Below are positions 8,117 to 15,590 of a stretch of 64,000 nt of DNA, piece by piece. Within the stretch, counting starts at the first letter, position 1. Each line of letters starts with the position of its first letter. Under the pieces are notes generated by a model that was not told the origin of the DNA, did no database searches, and saw only the letters and a list, made by a program, of their open reading frames with translations. This DNA comes from Nonomuraea turcica (GTDB lineage: Bacteria; Actinomycetota; Actinomycetes; Streptosporangiales; Streptosporangiaceae): contig NZ_JAUZQF010000002.1 in NCBI RefSeq assembly GCF_030718205.1, positions 310,001 through 374,000 of the forward strand. Reading direction: 5' to 3'. Both the position numbers and the translations under genes were made by a program.

Positions 8117-9444
8117 TGGCGCCCCTCGTCGTGATCAACGTGGTCGGACTGACCCCGGCCCTGCTGGCCCACATGCCCAACGTCGCCAAGGTCGGCAACG
8201 CCGCCTCGCTGCGCCCGGTCCTGCCCGCGGTGACCTGCTCCATGCAGGCCACGCTGCTGACGGGCACGATGCCGCGCGAGCACGGCATCGTGGGCAACGG
8301 CTGGTACTTCAGGGACCTCGGCGAGATCTTCCTGTGGCGCCAGCACAACGCGCTGATCCAAGGGGAGCAGTTATGGAGCGCGGTGCCGGGCGCGCGCACG
8401 GCCAACGTCTGCTGGTGGTACGCCATGGGCGCGGCCAGCGACATCCTCATCACGCCGCGCCCGATCTACCACGCCGACGGCCGCAAGTCCCCCGACTGCT
8501 ACACCCGCCCGCCGTCCCTCCACGACGCCTTGGAGGCCGAGCTCGGCACCTTCCCCCTGTTCAACTACTGGGGTCCGACGGCCGGGATCGCCTCCACCCG
8601 CTGGATCGTCGGCGCCGCGCGCCACATCCTGCACGCGGAACGCCCCGACCTGCTCATGGTCTACGTCCCCCACCTCGACTACGACCTGCAGCGCTACGGC
8701 CCCGCGGGCCCGGAGGCGGTGGCGGCCGCCCAGCAGGTGGACGCCGCCCTGACCCCGCTGCTCGCCGAGGACGCGACCATCGTGATCGTCTCCGAGTACG
8801 GCATCACCCCGGCCGCCAGGCCGGTGAACATCAACCGGGCCCTGCGGTCAGCCGGGCTCCTGGAGGTCTACACCCAGGCCGGCATGGAATACCTCGACCC
8901 GTGGGCGTCGCGCGCCTTCGCCGTGGCCGACCACCAGCTCGCCCACGTCTACGTCCGCGACCCGGCCGACCTGGAGCGAACCCGGGCGGTCATCGCCGAG
9001 CTTCCCGGCGTCGACGAGCTCCTCGACCGGACCGGCCAGGCGAAGTACGGTCTGGACCACAAGCGGGCCGGCGAGCTGGTCGCGGTGGCGGAGCCGGACG
9101 CCTGGTTCACGTATTACTACTGGCTCTCCGACGACCGCGCCCCCGACTTCGCCCGCCTGGTGGACATCCACCGCAAGCCCGGCTATGACCCCGCCGAACT
9201 CTTCATGGACCCCTCCGACCCCTTCGTCAAGGTGCGTGCGGGAATGGCGCTGGCCAGGAAGCTCCTTGGCTTCCGCTACACGATGTCGGTGATCCCTCTC
9301 GACCCGTCCCCCGTCCGTGGCAGCCACGGCCGCCTCCCCGACTCCCCGGCCGATGGCCCGATCCTTCTCGGCCCCTTCGACCGCGACGCCTACGAGTCCA
9401 CCGCCGTGAAGGACCTCCTCATCGGCCTGCTGAACGACGCCTGA
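8116..9444 (+). CDS. eboF: Alkaline-phosphatase-fold phosphodiesterase-like protein, EboF type
   Basis: A 442-aa member of the nucleotide pyrophosphatase/phosphodiesterase superfamily. The likely nucleophile is Thr40 in PAVTCSMQATLLTG. Other superfamily ligand positions look altered by eye: the opening I-S-x-D-G is INVVG, the D-x-x-G-H loop is HLDYDLQRYGP, and the T-S-D-H-G motif is VSEYGI. One His remains in VADHQLAHVYV. The protein may therefore bind metal differently or be non-catalytic. It has no signal peptide that I can see. ATG 8116 overlaps the EboE stop. It is the last gene of the operon and is followed at once by a GC-rich hairpin. Confidence 0.83.
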   Translation: MAPLVVINVVGLTPALLAHMPNVAKVGNAASLRPVLPAVTCSMQATLLTGTMPREHGIVGNGWYFRDLGEIFLWRQHNALIQGEQLWSAVPGARTANVCWWYAMGAASDILITPRPIYHADGRKSPDCYTRPPSLHDALEAELGTFPLFNYWGPTAGIASTRWIVGAARHILHAERPDLLMVYVPHLDYDLQRYGPAGPEAVAAAQQVDAALTPLLAEDATIVIVSEYGITPAARPVNINRALRSAGLLEVYTQAGMEYLDPWASRAFAVADHQLAHVYVRDPADLERTRAVIAELPGVDELLDRTGQAKYGLDHKRAGELVAVAEPDAWFTYYYWLSDDRAPDFARLVDIHRKPGYDPAELFMDPSDPFVKVRAGMALARKLLGFRYTMSVIPLDPSPVRGSHGRLPDSPADGPILLGPFDRDAYESTAVKDLLIGLLNDA

Positions 9445-9446
9445 AC

Positions 9447-9469
9447 GGCCGGCGCCTCAGCCGCCGGCC
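9447..9469 (+). terminator. GC-rich hairpin just after the ebo operon
   Basis: GGCCGGCG (9447-9454) and CGCCGGCC (9462-9469) form a perfect 8-bp stem with a 7-base loop, starting three bases after the EboF stop. There is no T-run, so it is a plausible but weak intrinsic terminator of the actinobacterial kind. Confidence 0.5.
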
Positions 9470-9667
9470 ACACTCAACGCATAGCTGCGTGCTCGAGCGC
9501 CAGGGCTGCGGCTCAGCCGTCCCGGCAGCCTGCTCGGCCACCCAGGCTCCGGTTCGGCCGGCTGCTGTGCCGGGCTCTCCTCGAGCAGGTCCAGGAAGAG
9601 AGGACGCTCGCAGGGCGGGAAGAAGTGCGTCCACGTGCCGCACTCAACAACATGACCCCGGCCTGCG
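9457..9667 (-). pseudogene. Relic of an alpha/beta-hydrolase C-terminus
   Basis: On the minus strand about 70 codons read as the end of an alpha/beta hydrolase. The catalytic-His region GHVVECGTWTHFFPP starts near 9656, continues into ERPLFLDLLEES and ends at a TGA at 9459-9457. Upstream of the His region the frame runs to the stop of the PucR gene with no start codon and no recognisable hydrolase core. The core and nucleophile elbow are missing, so this is a decayed 3' fragment. Similarity is judged from pattern alone. Confidence 0.6.
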
Positions 9668-9735
9668 CGGGCGGGTCGGCGAGCAGGCGCCCTAGGGTCG
9701 TCGGAAGGAGCGAACCCGGCGAAGCCGGACCTTCC

Positions 9736-10770
9736 TCAGTCGTCGAGCAGCCGCCATGCGGTAAGGGCGAGCCTGACCCGTATCAGTCCGGTGGGCTCGG
9801 TGAGCTCGATGCCCAGGGTCTTGCCGAGCTGTTCGAGTCGGCGGGCGACGCTGCTGTGGTGCAGGTGGAGCCGGTCGGCCGCCTGCCGTAGGGAGCCGGT
9901 GGCGCAGTAGGCGTCCAGGGTCTCCAGGTCTTCCGGGTTGCCGGCCAGTCGCGCGACCGCGGCCACGTCGGTGTTGTCGCGCGAAGCGTCCTGGGGTATC
10001 TCGGCCAGCAGGGCCAGCGCGCCCAGGTCGTCGTAGTGAACGACCGGCTGGCGTGGGGTGGCGAAGCGGAGGGCGGTGCGGGCTTCCCGCCAGGACCGGT
10101 CGGGGCTGTCGGCGGCGCCGATGCCCGCGCGGACGCCCGTGGGAAACCGGGCCGGGTCCAGGGTGGTGGCCAGGATGACGCCCACGTCGGCGAGCGGTGC
10201 CGCCTTCACCGGCCTGGCCGGGCAGACCAGGCCGCCGACCTGGTCGAGCGGAACCTGCGACCGTACGGCGACGACCCGGACCGGCAGGTCGGCGGCAAAG
10301 CCCAGGAGCCGTAACGCCCGGGCTTTGGCCGCCTCGTCGCTGTCGGAGCTGATCACGAGTTCGACGAGGGCGGGGTCGGCCATGGTGGTGCGGGCCGGGC
10401 CGTACTTGTCGACGACCGCCGTGGCGGCGATGGCGAGCCGGTCCAGCAGCAGTTCGTCGAGGGAACCTGGCGTGCCGGGACGTTCCAGCCACACCGTGCC
10501 GATCTCCTCGCCGTCGAGGGTGATCGGCACCGTGGTGGACGCGGGTGGCGGCGGGGCGGACACCTGCCTGCCGTCGGGTGACATGCGGATCGTCCGGCCC
10601 GTGCCGTGGAGCCGAATCCCGGCCACGCACTCGGCCAGGCCCGCCGAGGCCCGGGCGAGCGCCGGGAGGTCCACCCGCCGGCGCATCAGCGTGTCGTAGA
10701 ACATGACCACCCGGATCGCCCCTCCGGCTTGCGAATCCAGTTGCGACAGCCGTTCGGCCAGTACCTCCAT
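9736..10770 (-). CDS. PucR/CdaR-type transcriptional regulator
   Basis: A 344-aa regulator. The C-terminal HTH_30 is plain: GNPEDLETLDAYCATGSLRQ, then AADRLHLHHSSVARRLEQLGK, the usual PucR arrangement in which the helix-turn-helix ends the protein. The middle (about 110-240) resembles the GGDEF-like sensor segment of the CdaR family. The ATG at 10770 has no purine-rich site upstream, so a leaderless message is possible. It is divergent from the esterase/ABC operon, with 81 bp between, and could control it. The stop lies next to the hydrolase relic. Confidence 0.82.
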   Translation of the reverse strand: MEVLAERLSQLDSQAGGAIRVVMFYDTLMRRRVDLPALARASAGLAECVAGIRLHGTGRTIRMSPDGRQVSAPPPPASTTVPITLDGEEIGTVWLERPGTPGSLDELLLDRLAIAATAVVDKYGPARTTMADPALVELVISSDSDEAAKARALRLLGFAADLPVRVVAVRSQVPLDQVGGLVCPARPVKAAPLADVGVILATTLDPARFPTGVRAGIGAADSPDRSWREARTALRFATPRQPVVHYDDLGALALLAEIPQDASRDNTDVAAVARLAGNPEDLETLDAYCATGSLRQAADRLHLHHSSVARRLEQLGKTLGIELTEPTGLIRVRLALTAWRLLDD

Positions 10771-10851
10771 GACAGGAGGGTAGGCGACGATCGGTGCATG
10801 ATCCAGGCGGGATGCCCGACGGATGGCGGCTGATCTCGGAGGGTGGCCACT

Positions 10852-11763
10852 GTGAGGATGGCTGACATGGATCCCGAACTGGAAGCATTCATCCCGTTGT
10901 TCCCCAAGGCCGACCTGACCGATCCGGTCACCGAGCGCAAGAACTTCGCCGCGCTGGCCGCCGCGGCGCCGGTGCCGGACACCGCGGACATGGAGATCGA
11001 GGAGCGCACGGTGCCCGCCGATCCGGAGGTCGCGGTGCGGATTTATCGCCCGCAGGGCGCGCAGGGCGCCATCATCTGGCTGCACGGCGGCGGATTTGTC
11101 ATGGGTGACCTGGACACCGAGCACCCGTGGGCCACCCGGGTCGCGGACGGCTCCGGCGCGGTGGTGATCTCGGTGGGCTACCGTCTGGCCCCCGAGCATC
11201 CGTTCCCGGCCGCCCTGGACGACGTCTACGCCGTGCTGACCTGGACGGCCGAGCATGCCGCCGAGCTCGGCATCGACCCCGCCCGCATCGCGGTCGGAGG
11301 TCACAGCGCCGGCGCGAACCTCGCGGCCGCGGTGGCGTTGCGGGCACGCGATGCGCAGGGACCGCCCATCTGCTTCCAGCTGCTCAATCAGCCCGCGCTC
11401 GACGACCGGCAGGAGACGTGGTCGCGGCGGCACTTCACCGATACGCCCTGGATGAATCGCGACAAAGTCACCGCATCGTGGCGGCACTACCTGGGTTCCG
11501 CGCCCGCCTCGCCGTACGCCGCCCCAGCTCGGGCCGGCGATCTGTCCGGTCTGCCCCCTGCCTACATCGCCACCGCGGAGTTCTGTCCGAACCGCGACGA
11601 AGAGATCGCCTACGCGCTGCGCCTGCTGCAGGCAGGCGTGTCGGTCGAGCTGCACCAGTGGCCCGGCACCTTCCACGGGTCACAGGCGATCCTGTCCGCC
11701 GAGGTGTCGCAGCGGCAGATCGCCGAACTCGGCGCCGCCCTGCGCCGTGCCCTGGCCGAGTGA
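10852..11763 (+). CDS. Alpha/beta hydrolase, hormone-sensitive-lipase (esterase) type
   Basis: A 303-aa cytoplasmic carboxylesterase candidate. The HSL oxyanion motif IWLHGGGFVMGD is present near residue 70, the nucleophile elbow GGHSAGANLA near residue 145, and a late WPGTFHGSQ supplies the His. The GTG at 10852 is preferred because GGAGGG (10838-10843) lies eight bases upstream; a GTG at 10843 and ATGs at 10858 and 10867 are also in frame. It is followed after eight bases by the ABC pair, so the three genes form one transcript. Substrate is unknown; a short-chain acyl ester is usual for the family. Confidence 0.9.
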   Translation: MRMADMDPELEAFIPLFPKADLTDPVTERKNFAALAAAAPVPDTADMEIEERTVPADPEVAVRIYRPQGAQGAIIWLHGGGFVMGDLDTEHPWATRVADGSGAVVISVGYRLAPEHPFPAALDDVYAVLTWTAEHAAELGIDPARIAVGGHSAGANLAAAVALRARDAQGPPICFQLLNQPALDDRQETWSRRHFTDTPWMNRDKVTASWRHYLGSAPASPYAAPARAGDLSGLPPAYIATAEFCPNRDEEIAYALRLLQAGVSVELHQWPGTFHGSQAILSAEVSQRQIAELGAALRRALAE

Positions 11764-11771
11764 GGAGAGCG

Positions 11772-13562
11772 ATGACCGTCACCGAGCTTGCCCAGGCAAG
11801 GGAGCAGCCCGCACCACCACCGGATGCCGATGCGGCGGCGGGACCGAGCATGGCAGGTCTGCTGCGCCCGCATCTGTGGAGTTTCGCCGCCGTGGTGATC
11901 CTGCAGGTGATCGGTGCTGTGGCGGGTCTGGCGCCGCTGCTGGCGGTCGTCGAATTAGGTCGCGCTCTGTTGTCGCCCGGCCCGATCGATCATGGTCACG
12001 TCTGGATCGTGGTGGTCGCGGGCGCGGCAGGCTTGTTCGTCCGCCTGCTGGTCACCGCCGCCTCGTCCGGGATCGGGCACATGGTCGACGGCCAGGTGCA
12101 ACTGGCGTTTCGCCGGCAGCTGGCCGCGCGGCTGGGGCGGGTGCCGATCGGCTGGTTCTCCCGGCGCCGGACCGGCGAGCTGGCCAAGGTGGTGGGAGAG
12201 GATGTGAGTGCGGTGCACCCGTTCATCGCCCACACCCCCGGCGAGCTCGTCTCCGCGTTCGTGGTGCCGCTGGTGTCGCTGATCTACTTGTTCACCATCG
12301 ACTGGCGGCTGACGTTGATCACGCTGATCCCGGTGACGCTGGCCATAGCGCTGGTCCCGCTGATGATGGCCCCGGCCCGGCTGCGCGAGCAGGAGGAGTT
12401 CGATGCGGCCATGGGACGCATCGCCAGTTCCGTGGTCGAGTTCGTGCAAGGCATCTCGGTGGTCAAGGCGTTCGGGGGATCCGAACGCGCCCACCGCAAA
12501 TTCCGTACGGCCGCGGACGATTTCGCCGACACCTTTCTCCGCTGGGCGCGCGGTCTGTCCGGGTTCGCCGCTGGGATGCAGCTGGCGCTGTCGCCACCGT
12601 TCGTGCTGCTGGTCGTGCTGATCGGCGGTGCGGCTCTGATCGCGAACGGTGGCCTGGCCTCGGTCGACCTGCTGCCCTTCCTGCTGCTCGGACTGGGCCT
12701 GACCGCGCCGGTGGCGGCTCTGGGCCACGGCTTCGACGACCTGCAGGCCGCCCGGCGCGCGCTCGGCCGGATCCGGGACGTGCTCGCAATCCCGTCGCTA
12801 CCGGAGCCCGCGCACCCGCTCGCCCCACAAGGGCATCGGGTGGAACTGTGTGGCGTCCGATTCGGTTATGAAGACGATCACGAGGTTCTGCGCGGGATCG
12901 ACCTGGTGCTCGAGCCGGGCACGGTCACCGCGCTCGTCGGGCCGTCGGGAAGCGGCAAGTCCACCCTGGTCCAGCTGCTGCCTCGGTTCTTCGACCCGAC
13001 CCACGGCTCGGTCGTCCTGGGCGGCGTCGATCTGCGCGAGATCGGCAGCCGGGAGCTCTACCGGATGGTCTCCTTCGTCTTCCAGGACGTACGCCTGCTG
13101 CGCGCCTCGGTCGCGGACAACATCGCGCTGGCGGTGCCGCAGGCCGACCGCGATGACGTGGTGCGCGCCGCCCGCCTGGCGGGCATTCATGATCGGATTC
13201 TCGAGCTGCCGCGCGGATACGACACGGTGATCGGTGAAGAGGCCGGACTGTCGGGTGGCGAGGCCCAGCGGATCTCGCTCGCCCGCGCCCTGCTCGCCGA
13301 CGCGCCCGTTCTGGTGCTCGATGAGGCGACCTCCTTCGCCGACCCGCAGACCGAACAGGCGGTGCGCCGGGCCCTGGCGACGCTGAAGGGCGATCGGACG
13401 ATCCTGGTCATCGCCCATCGGCTGGAGACGGTCGCCGACGCCGACACCGTCGTGGTTCTGGAGAACGGGTCGATCGTCGAGCGCGGCAGGCCCGCCGAGC
13501 TGCTGGCACAGAACGGAACGTTCGCCGCGTTCTGGCGATCCCGAGGAGATGAGCCCCGATGA
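11772..13562 (+). CDS. ABC transporter, fused permease/ATPase subunit A
   Basis: A half-transporter of 596 aa with six membrane segments (about residues 30-310) and a C-terminal nucleotide-binding domain. Walker A is GPSGSGKST (about 389), signature LSGGEAQR (about 492), Walker B VLVLDEATS (about 514) and the H-loop AHR is present, so the site is complete. It is translationally coupled (ATGA) to the second subunit at 13559, making a heterodimer. The pair resembles YbtP/YbtQ and IrtA/IrtB-like siderophore importers as well as drug exporters. I cannot decide direction or substrate. Start ATG 11772 has GAGGAG at 11762-11767. Confidence 0.9.
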   Translation: MTVTELAQAREQPAPPPDADAAAGPSMAGLLRPHLWSFAAVVILQVIGAVAGLAPLLAVVELGRALLSPGPIDHGHVWIVVVAGAAGLFVRLLVTAASSGIGHMVDGQVQLAFRRQLAARLGRVPIGWFSRRRTGELAKVVGEDVSAVHPFIAHTPGELVSAFVVPLVSLIYLFTIDWRLTLITLIPVTLAIALVPLMMAPARLREQEEFDAAMGRIASSVVEFVQGISVVKAFGGSERAHRKFRTAADDFADTFLRWARGLSGFAAGMQLALSPPFVLLVVLIGGAALIANGGLASVDLLPFLLLGLGLTAPVAALGHGFDDLQAARRALGRIRDVLAIPSLPEPAHPLAPQGHRVELCGVRFGYEDDHEVLRGIDLVLEPGTVTALVGPSGSGKSTLVQLLPRFFDPTHGSVVLGGVDLREIGSRELYRMVSFVFQDVRLLRASVADNIALAVPQADRDDVVRAARLAGIHDRILELPRGYDTVIGEEAGLSGGEAQRISLARALLADAPVLVLDEATSFADPQTEQAVRRALATLKGDRTILVIAHRLETVADADTVVVLENGSIVERGRPAELLAQNGTFAAFWRSRGDEPR

Positions 13563-15274
13563 TTCGCATGCTGCTACGCGTGCTGGGACACCACTACGCC
13601 CAGCCGGTGCGCCGCACCGTGGCCCTGATGACGACGACCGCGATAGCCGAGGGCTTGTCCTACGCGCTGCTGGTTCCGGTGCTGCGGGCACTGCTGGGCA
13701 GCACGCCCGCCGACGCCGTGCCGTGGCTGATCGCGTTCGGGGCGGCGATCGCGGCCTACGCGGTGCTGCGCTACCTCAGCGATCTGTCCGGTTTCCGCGT
13801 CGGGACCACGATGTTGCGTGGCATGTACCACCGGCTCGGCGATCACCTGGCCCGGCTGCCCCTCGGCTGGTACGACACCGGCCGGGTCGGGGAGGTGTCC
13901 GTCCTGGCCAGCCGCGGCCTCCTGCGGGCGATGAGCGTGATCGCGCATCTGCTGACACCGTTGATCTCCGCCTCTGTGACACCCCTGACGATCGTGGCCG
14001 TGATGCTCGCCTTCAACTGGCAGCTGGGCCTGGCCGCGTTGGCCGCCGCACCGATCGTGGCGGCCGTCCAGATCTGGACGGGACGCTCGACGGCCGCCAC
14101 TGATGCCGAGCGCCACGAACGCGACAAGGAGGCCACCGGGCGTGTCATCGAGTACCTCCAGGCCCAGCCGGTGCTGCGAGCCGGCGGCCGGACCGTCGAA
14201 CGCTTCAAGGTCCTCGACGACTCGCTGCGGGGTCTCCGGCGTGCCTCCCGGCGTAGCGTGCTGAAGGCGCTGCCCGGCGTCGTGGGCCTGACCCTCACGG
14301 TGCAGGTGATGTTCACCGTGGTGCTGGTCCTGGGCGCCTACCTCGCGCTCGGCGGGACCATCGGTGCGGCAGAAGTGTTGACCATCTTGGTGCTGGCCGC
14401 CCGCTGCGCCGACCCGCTGCTGTCGCTGACGGATATCGGCGGCCAACTCCGCAGCGCCCGCGCCGAGCTGGCCAGACTCGACACGGTCTTGCGCACCGAG
14501 CCGCTGCCGGAACCCCGCGAGCCGATCCAGCCCGAACGCCACCACCTGGAGTTCGAGTCCGTCACCTTCCAGCACGGCGACCGCACCGTGATCGACGACG
14601 TGTCGTTGTCCGTGCCCGAGGGACGGCGGCTCGCCGTCGTCGGACCCTCGGGCGCCGGCAAGAGCACACTGCTGCAGTTGCTCGCGCGGTTCTACGACGT
14701 GGACGCGGGCGCGGTACGCGTGGGCGGTGTGGACGTGCGGGCCATCGACATCGAGGTGTTGATGGCGCAGTTCGCCATCGTCTTCCAGGACGTCTACCTG
14801 TTCGACGGCACGATCGAGGAGAACGTACGGCTCGGCCGTCCCGATGCCGACGAGGCCGAGGTGCGGGCGGCAGCGACCGCAGCGAGACTGGACGAGGTGA
14901 TCGAACGGCTGCCCGGCGGATGGGCGAGCAAGGTCGGCGAGGGCGGCGCACTGCTGTCGGGTGGTGAGCGCCAGCGTGTCTCGATCGCGCGAGCGCTGCT
15001 GAAGAACGCGCCCATCGTGCTGCTGGACGAGGTGACCTCCGCGCTCGACCCGGTGAACGAGGCGGCCGTCCACGAGGGCATCGAGCGCCTGATGGCGGGC
15101 CGGACGGTGGTGATGGTCGCGCATCGGGTGCGGACCGTTCAACGCGCCGATCGCATCGTCTTCCTGGACGACGGCCGGATCGTGGAGGAAGGCAGCCACG
15201 ACGAGCTGCTGCGCCGCGACGGCCGCTACGCCGATTTCTGGACCATGTCCCTGACACCGGCGGCGAGTGAATGA
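13559..15274 (+). CDS. ABC transporter, fused permease/ATPase subunit B
   Basis: Partner of the preceding gene, 571 aa. The membrane domain spans about residues 15-290. The ATPase domain has Walker A GPSGAGKST (about 361), Q-loop VFQDVYLFDGT, signature LSGGERQR (about 466), Walker B VLLDEVTSALD (about 490) and AHR. Both subunits of this pair thus keep canonical ATP sites, unlike the second exporter pair at 48762-52280. The ATG overlaps the previous stop by 4 bp, and a strong intrinsic terminator follows nine bases after the stop. Confidence 0.9.
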   Translation: MIRMLLRVLGHHYAQPVRRTVALMTTTAIAEGLSYALLVPVLRALLGSTPADAVPWLIAFGAAIAAYAVLRYLSDLSGFRVGTTMLRGMYHRLGDHLARLPLGWYDTGRVGEVSVLASRGLLRAMSVIAHLLTPLISASVTPLTIVAVMLAFNWQLGLAALAAAPIVAAVQIWTGRSTAATDAERHERDKEATGRVIEYLQAQPVLRAGGRTVERFKVLDDSLRGLRRASRRSVLKALPGVVGLTLTVQVMFTVVLVLGAYLALGGTIGAAEVLTILVLAARCADPLLSLTDIGGQLRSARAELARLDTVLRTEPLPEPREPIQPERHHLEFESVTFQHGDRTVIDDVSLSVPEGRRLAVVGPSGAGKSTLLQLLARFYDVDAGAVRVGGVDVRAIDIEVLMAQFAIVFQDVYLFDGTIEENVRLGRPDADEAEVRAAATAARLDEVIERLPGGWASKVGEGGALLSGGERQRVSIARALLKNAPIVLLDEVTSALDPVNEAAVHEGIERLMAGRTVVMVAHRVRTVQRADRIVFLDDGRIVEEGSHDELLRRDGRYADFWTMSLTPAASE

Positions 15275-15283
15275 CGTACTAAC

Positions 15284-15313
15284 CCGGCCTGACAAGCGCC
15301 AGGCCGGTTTTTT
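15284..15313 (+). terminator. Intrinsic terminator of the esterase/ABC operon
   Basis: CCGGCCTG (15284-15291) pairs perfectly with CAGGCCGG (15300-15307) across an 8-base loop and is followed by six T residues (15308-15313). This is a textbook rho-independent terminator, uncommon in such GC-rich DNA. Confidence 0.93.
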
Positions 15314-15326
15314 GCAATCGGTTGTT
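15313..15326 (+). promoter_or_regulatory. Candidate LacI-family operator, distal copy
   Basis: TGCAATCGGTTGTT has a central CG flanked by partly symmetric arms, as in LacI-family sites. It differs at one base of 14 from the copy at 15421 and lies 108 bp upstream of it, so both may be bound by one regulator in front of the PL9 lyase gene. Confidence 0.45.
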
Positions 15327-15334
15327 GCAGGATT

Positions 15335-15368
15335 AACGACGCGACCAGGCAAAATGGGTCGCGTCGTT
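15335..15368 (+). promoter_or_regulatory. 12-bp perfect hairpin upstream of the PL9 lyase gene
   Basis: AACGACGCGACC (15335-15346) pairs fully with GGTCGCGTCGTT (15357-15368) with a 10-base loop. A broken T-rich tail (GTTTGCAGTTTT) follows. It could be a second terminator, acting in either direction, or a structured leader. Confidence 0.5.
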
Positions 15369-15420
15369 TGCAGTTTTACCTAGATGTATTGACGTTTCGT
15401 TCATGTAACGCCACTGTGTC

Positions 15421-15434
15421 TGCAACCGGTTGTT
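15421..15434 (+). promoter_or_regulatory. Candidate LacI-family operator, proximal copy, with nearby TTGACG
   Basis: TGCAACCGGTTGTT contains the 10-bp palindrome CAACCGGTTG around a central CG. A TTGACG lies at 15389-15394, about 27 bp upstream; a matching -10 is not convincing. The position just downstream of that element suits a repressor. From 15435 to the lyase start I see nothing else. Confidence 0.5.
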
Positions 15435-15590
15435 GAGCGCAACGCGCAGAGAACGACACGCGTGACAGCACATCCACATAGCCACCCCCTGCGGGCTGGG
15501 CCTGGCGAGCTGAAGAACTGCAGAAGCGGGCTCTGCTTTGCCATGCCCTGAACCGACACCTCCACAGCACTCATACGAATGGAGCTGGAC

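Noticed and set aside
9489..9695. A 68-codon plus-strand open frame
   Set aside because: Its sequence is Ala/Arg/Gly-rich with no ribosome site, and the minus strand here carries hydrolase-like text instead.
10771..11676. Upstream extension of the PucR gene's frame to 646 codons
   Set aside because: It lies antisense to the esterase gene and has no regulator-like content; the start at 10770 gives a normal PucR length.
13574..15352. A 592-codon open frame on the minus strand
   Set aside because: It is antisense to a clear ABC transporter gene and crosses that operon's terminator.
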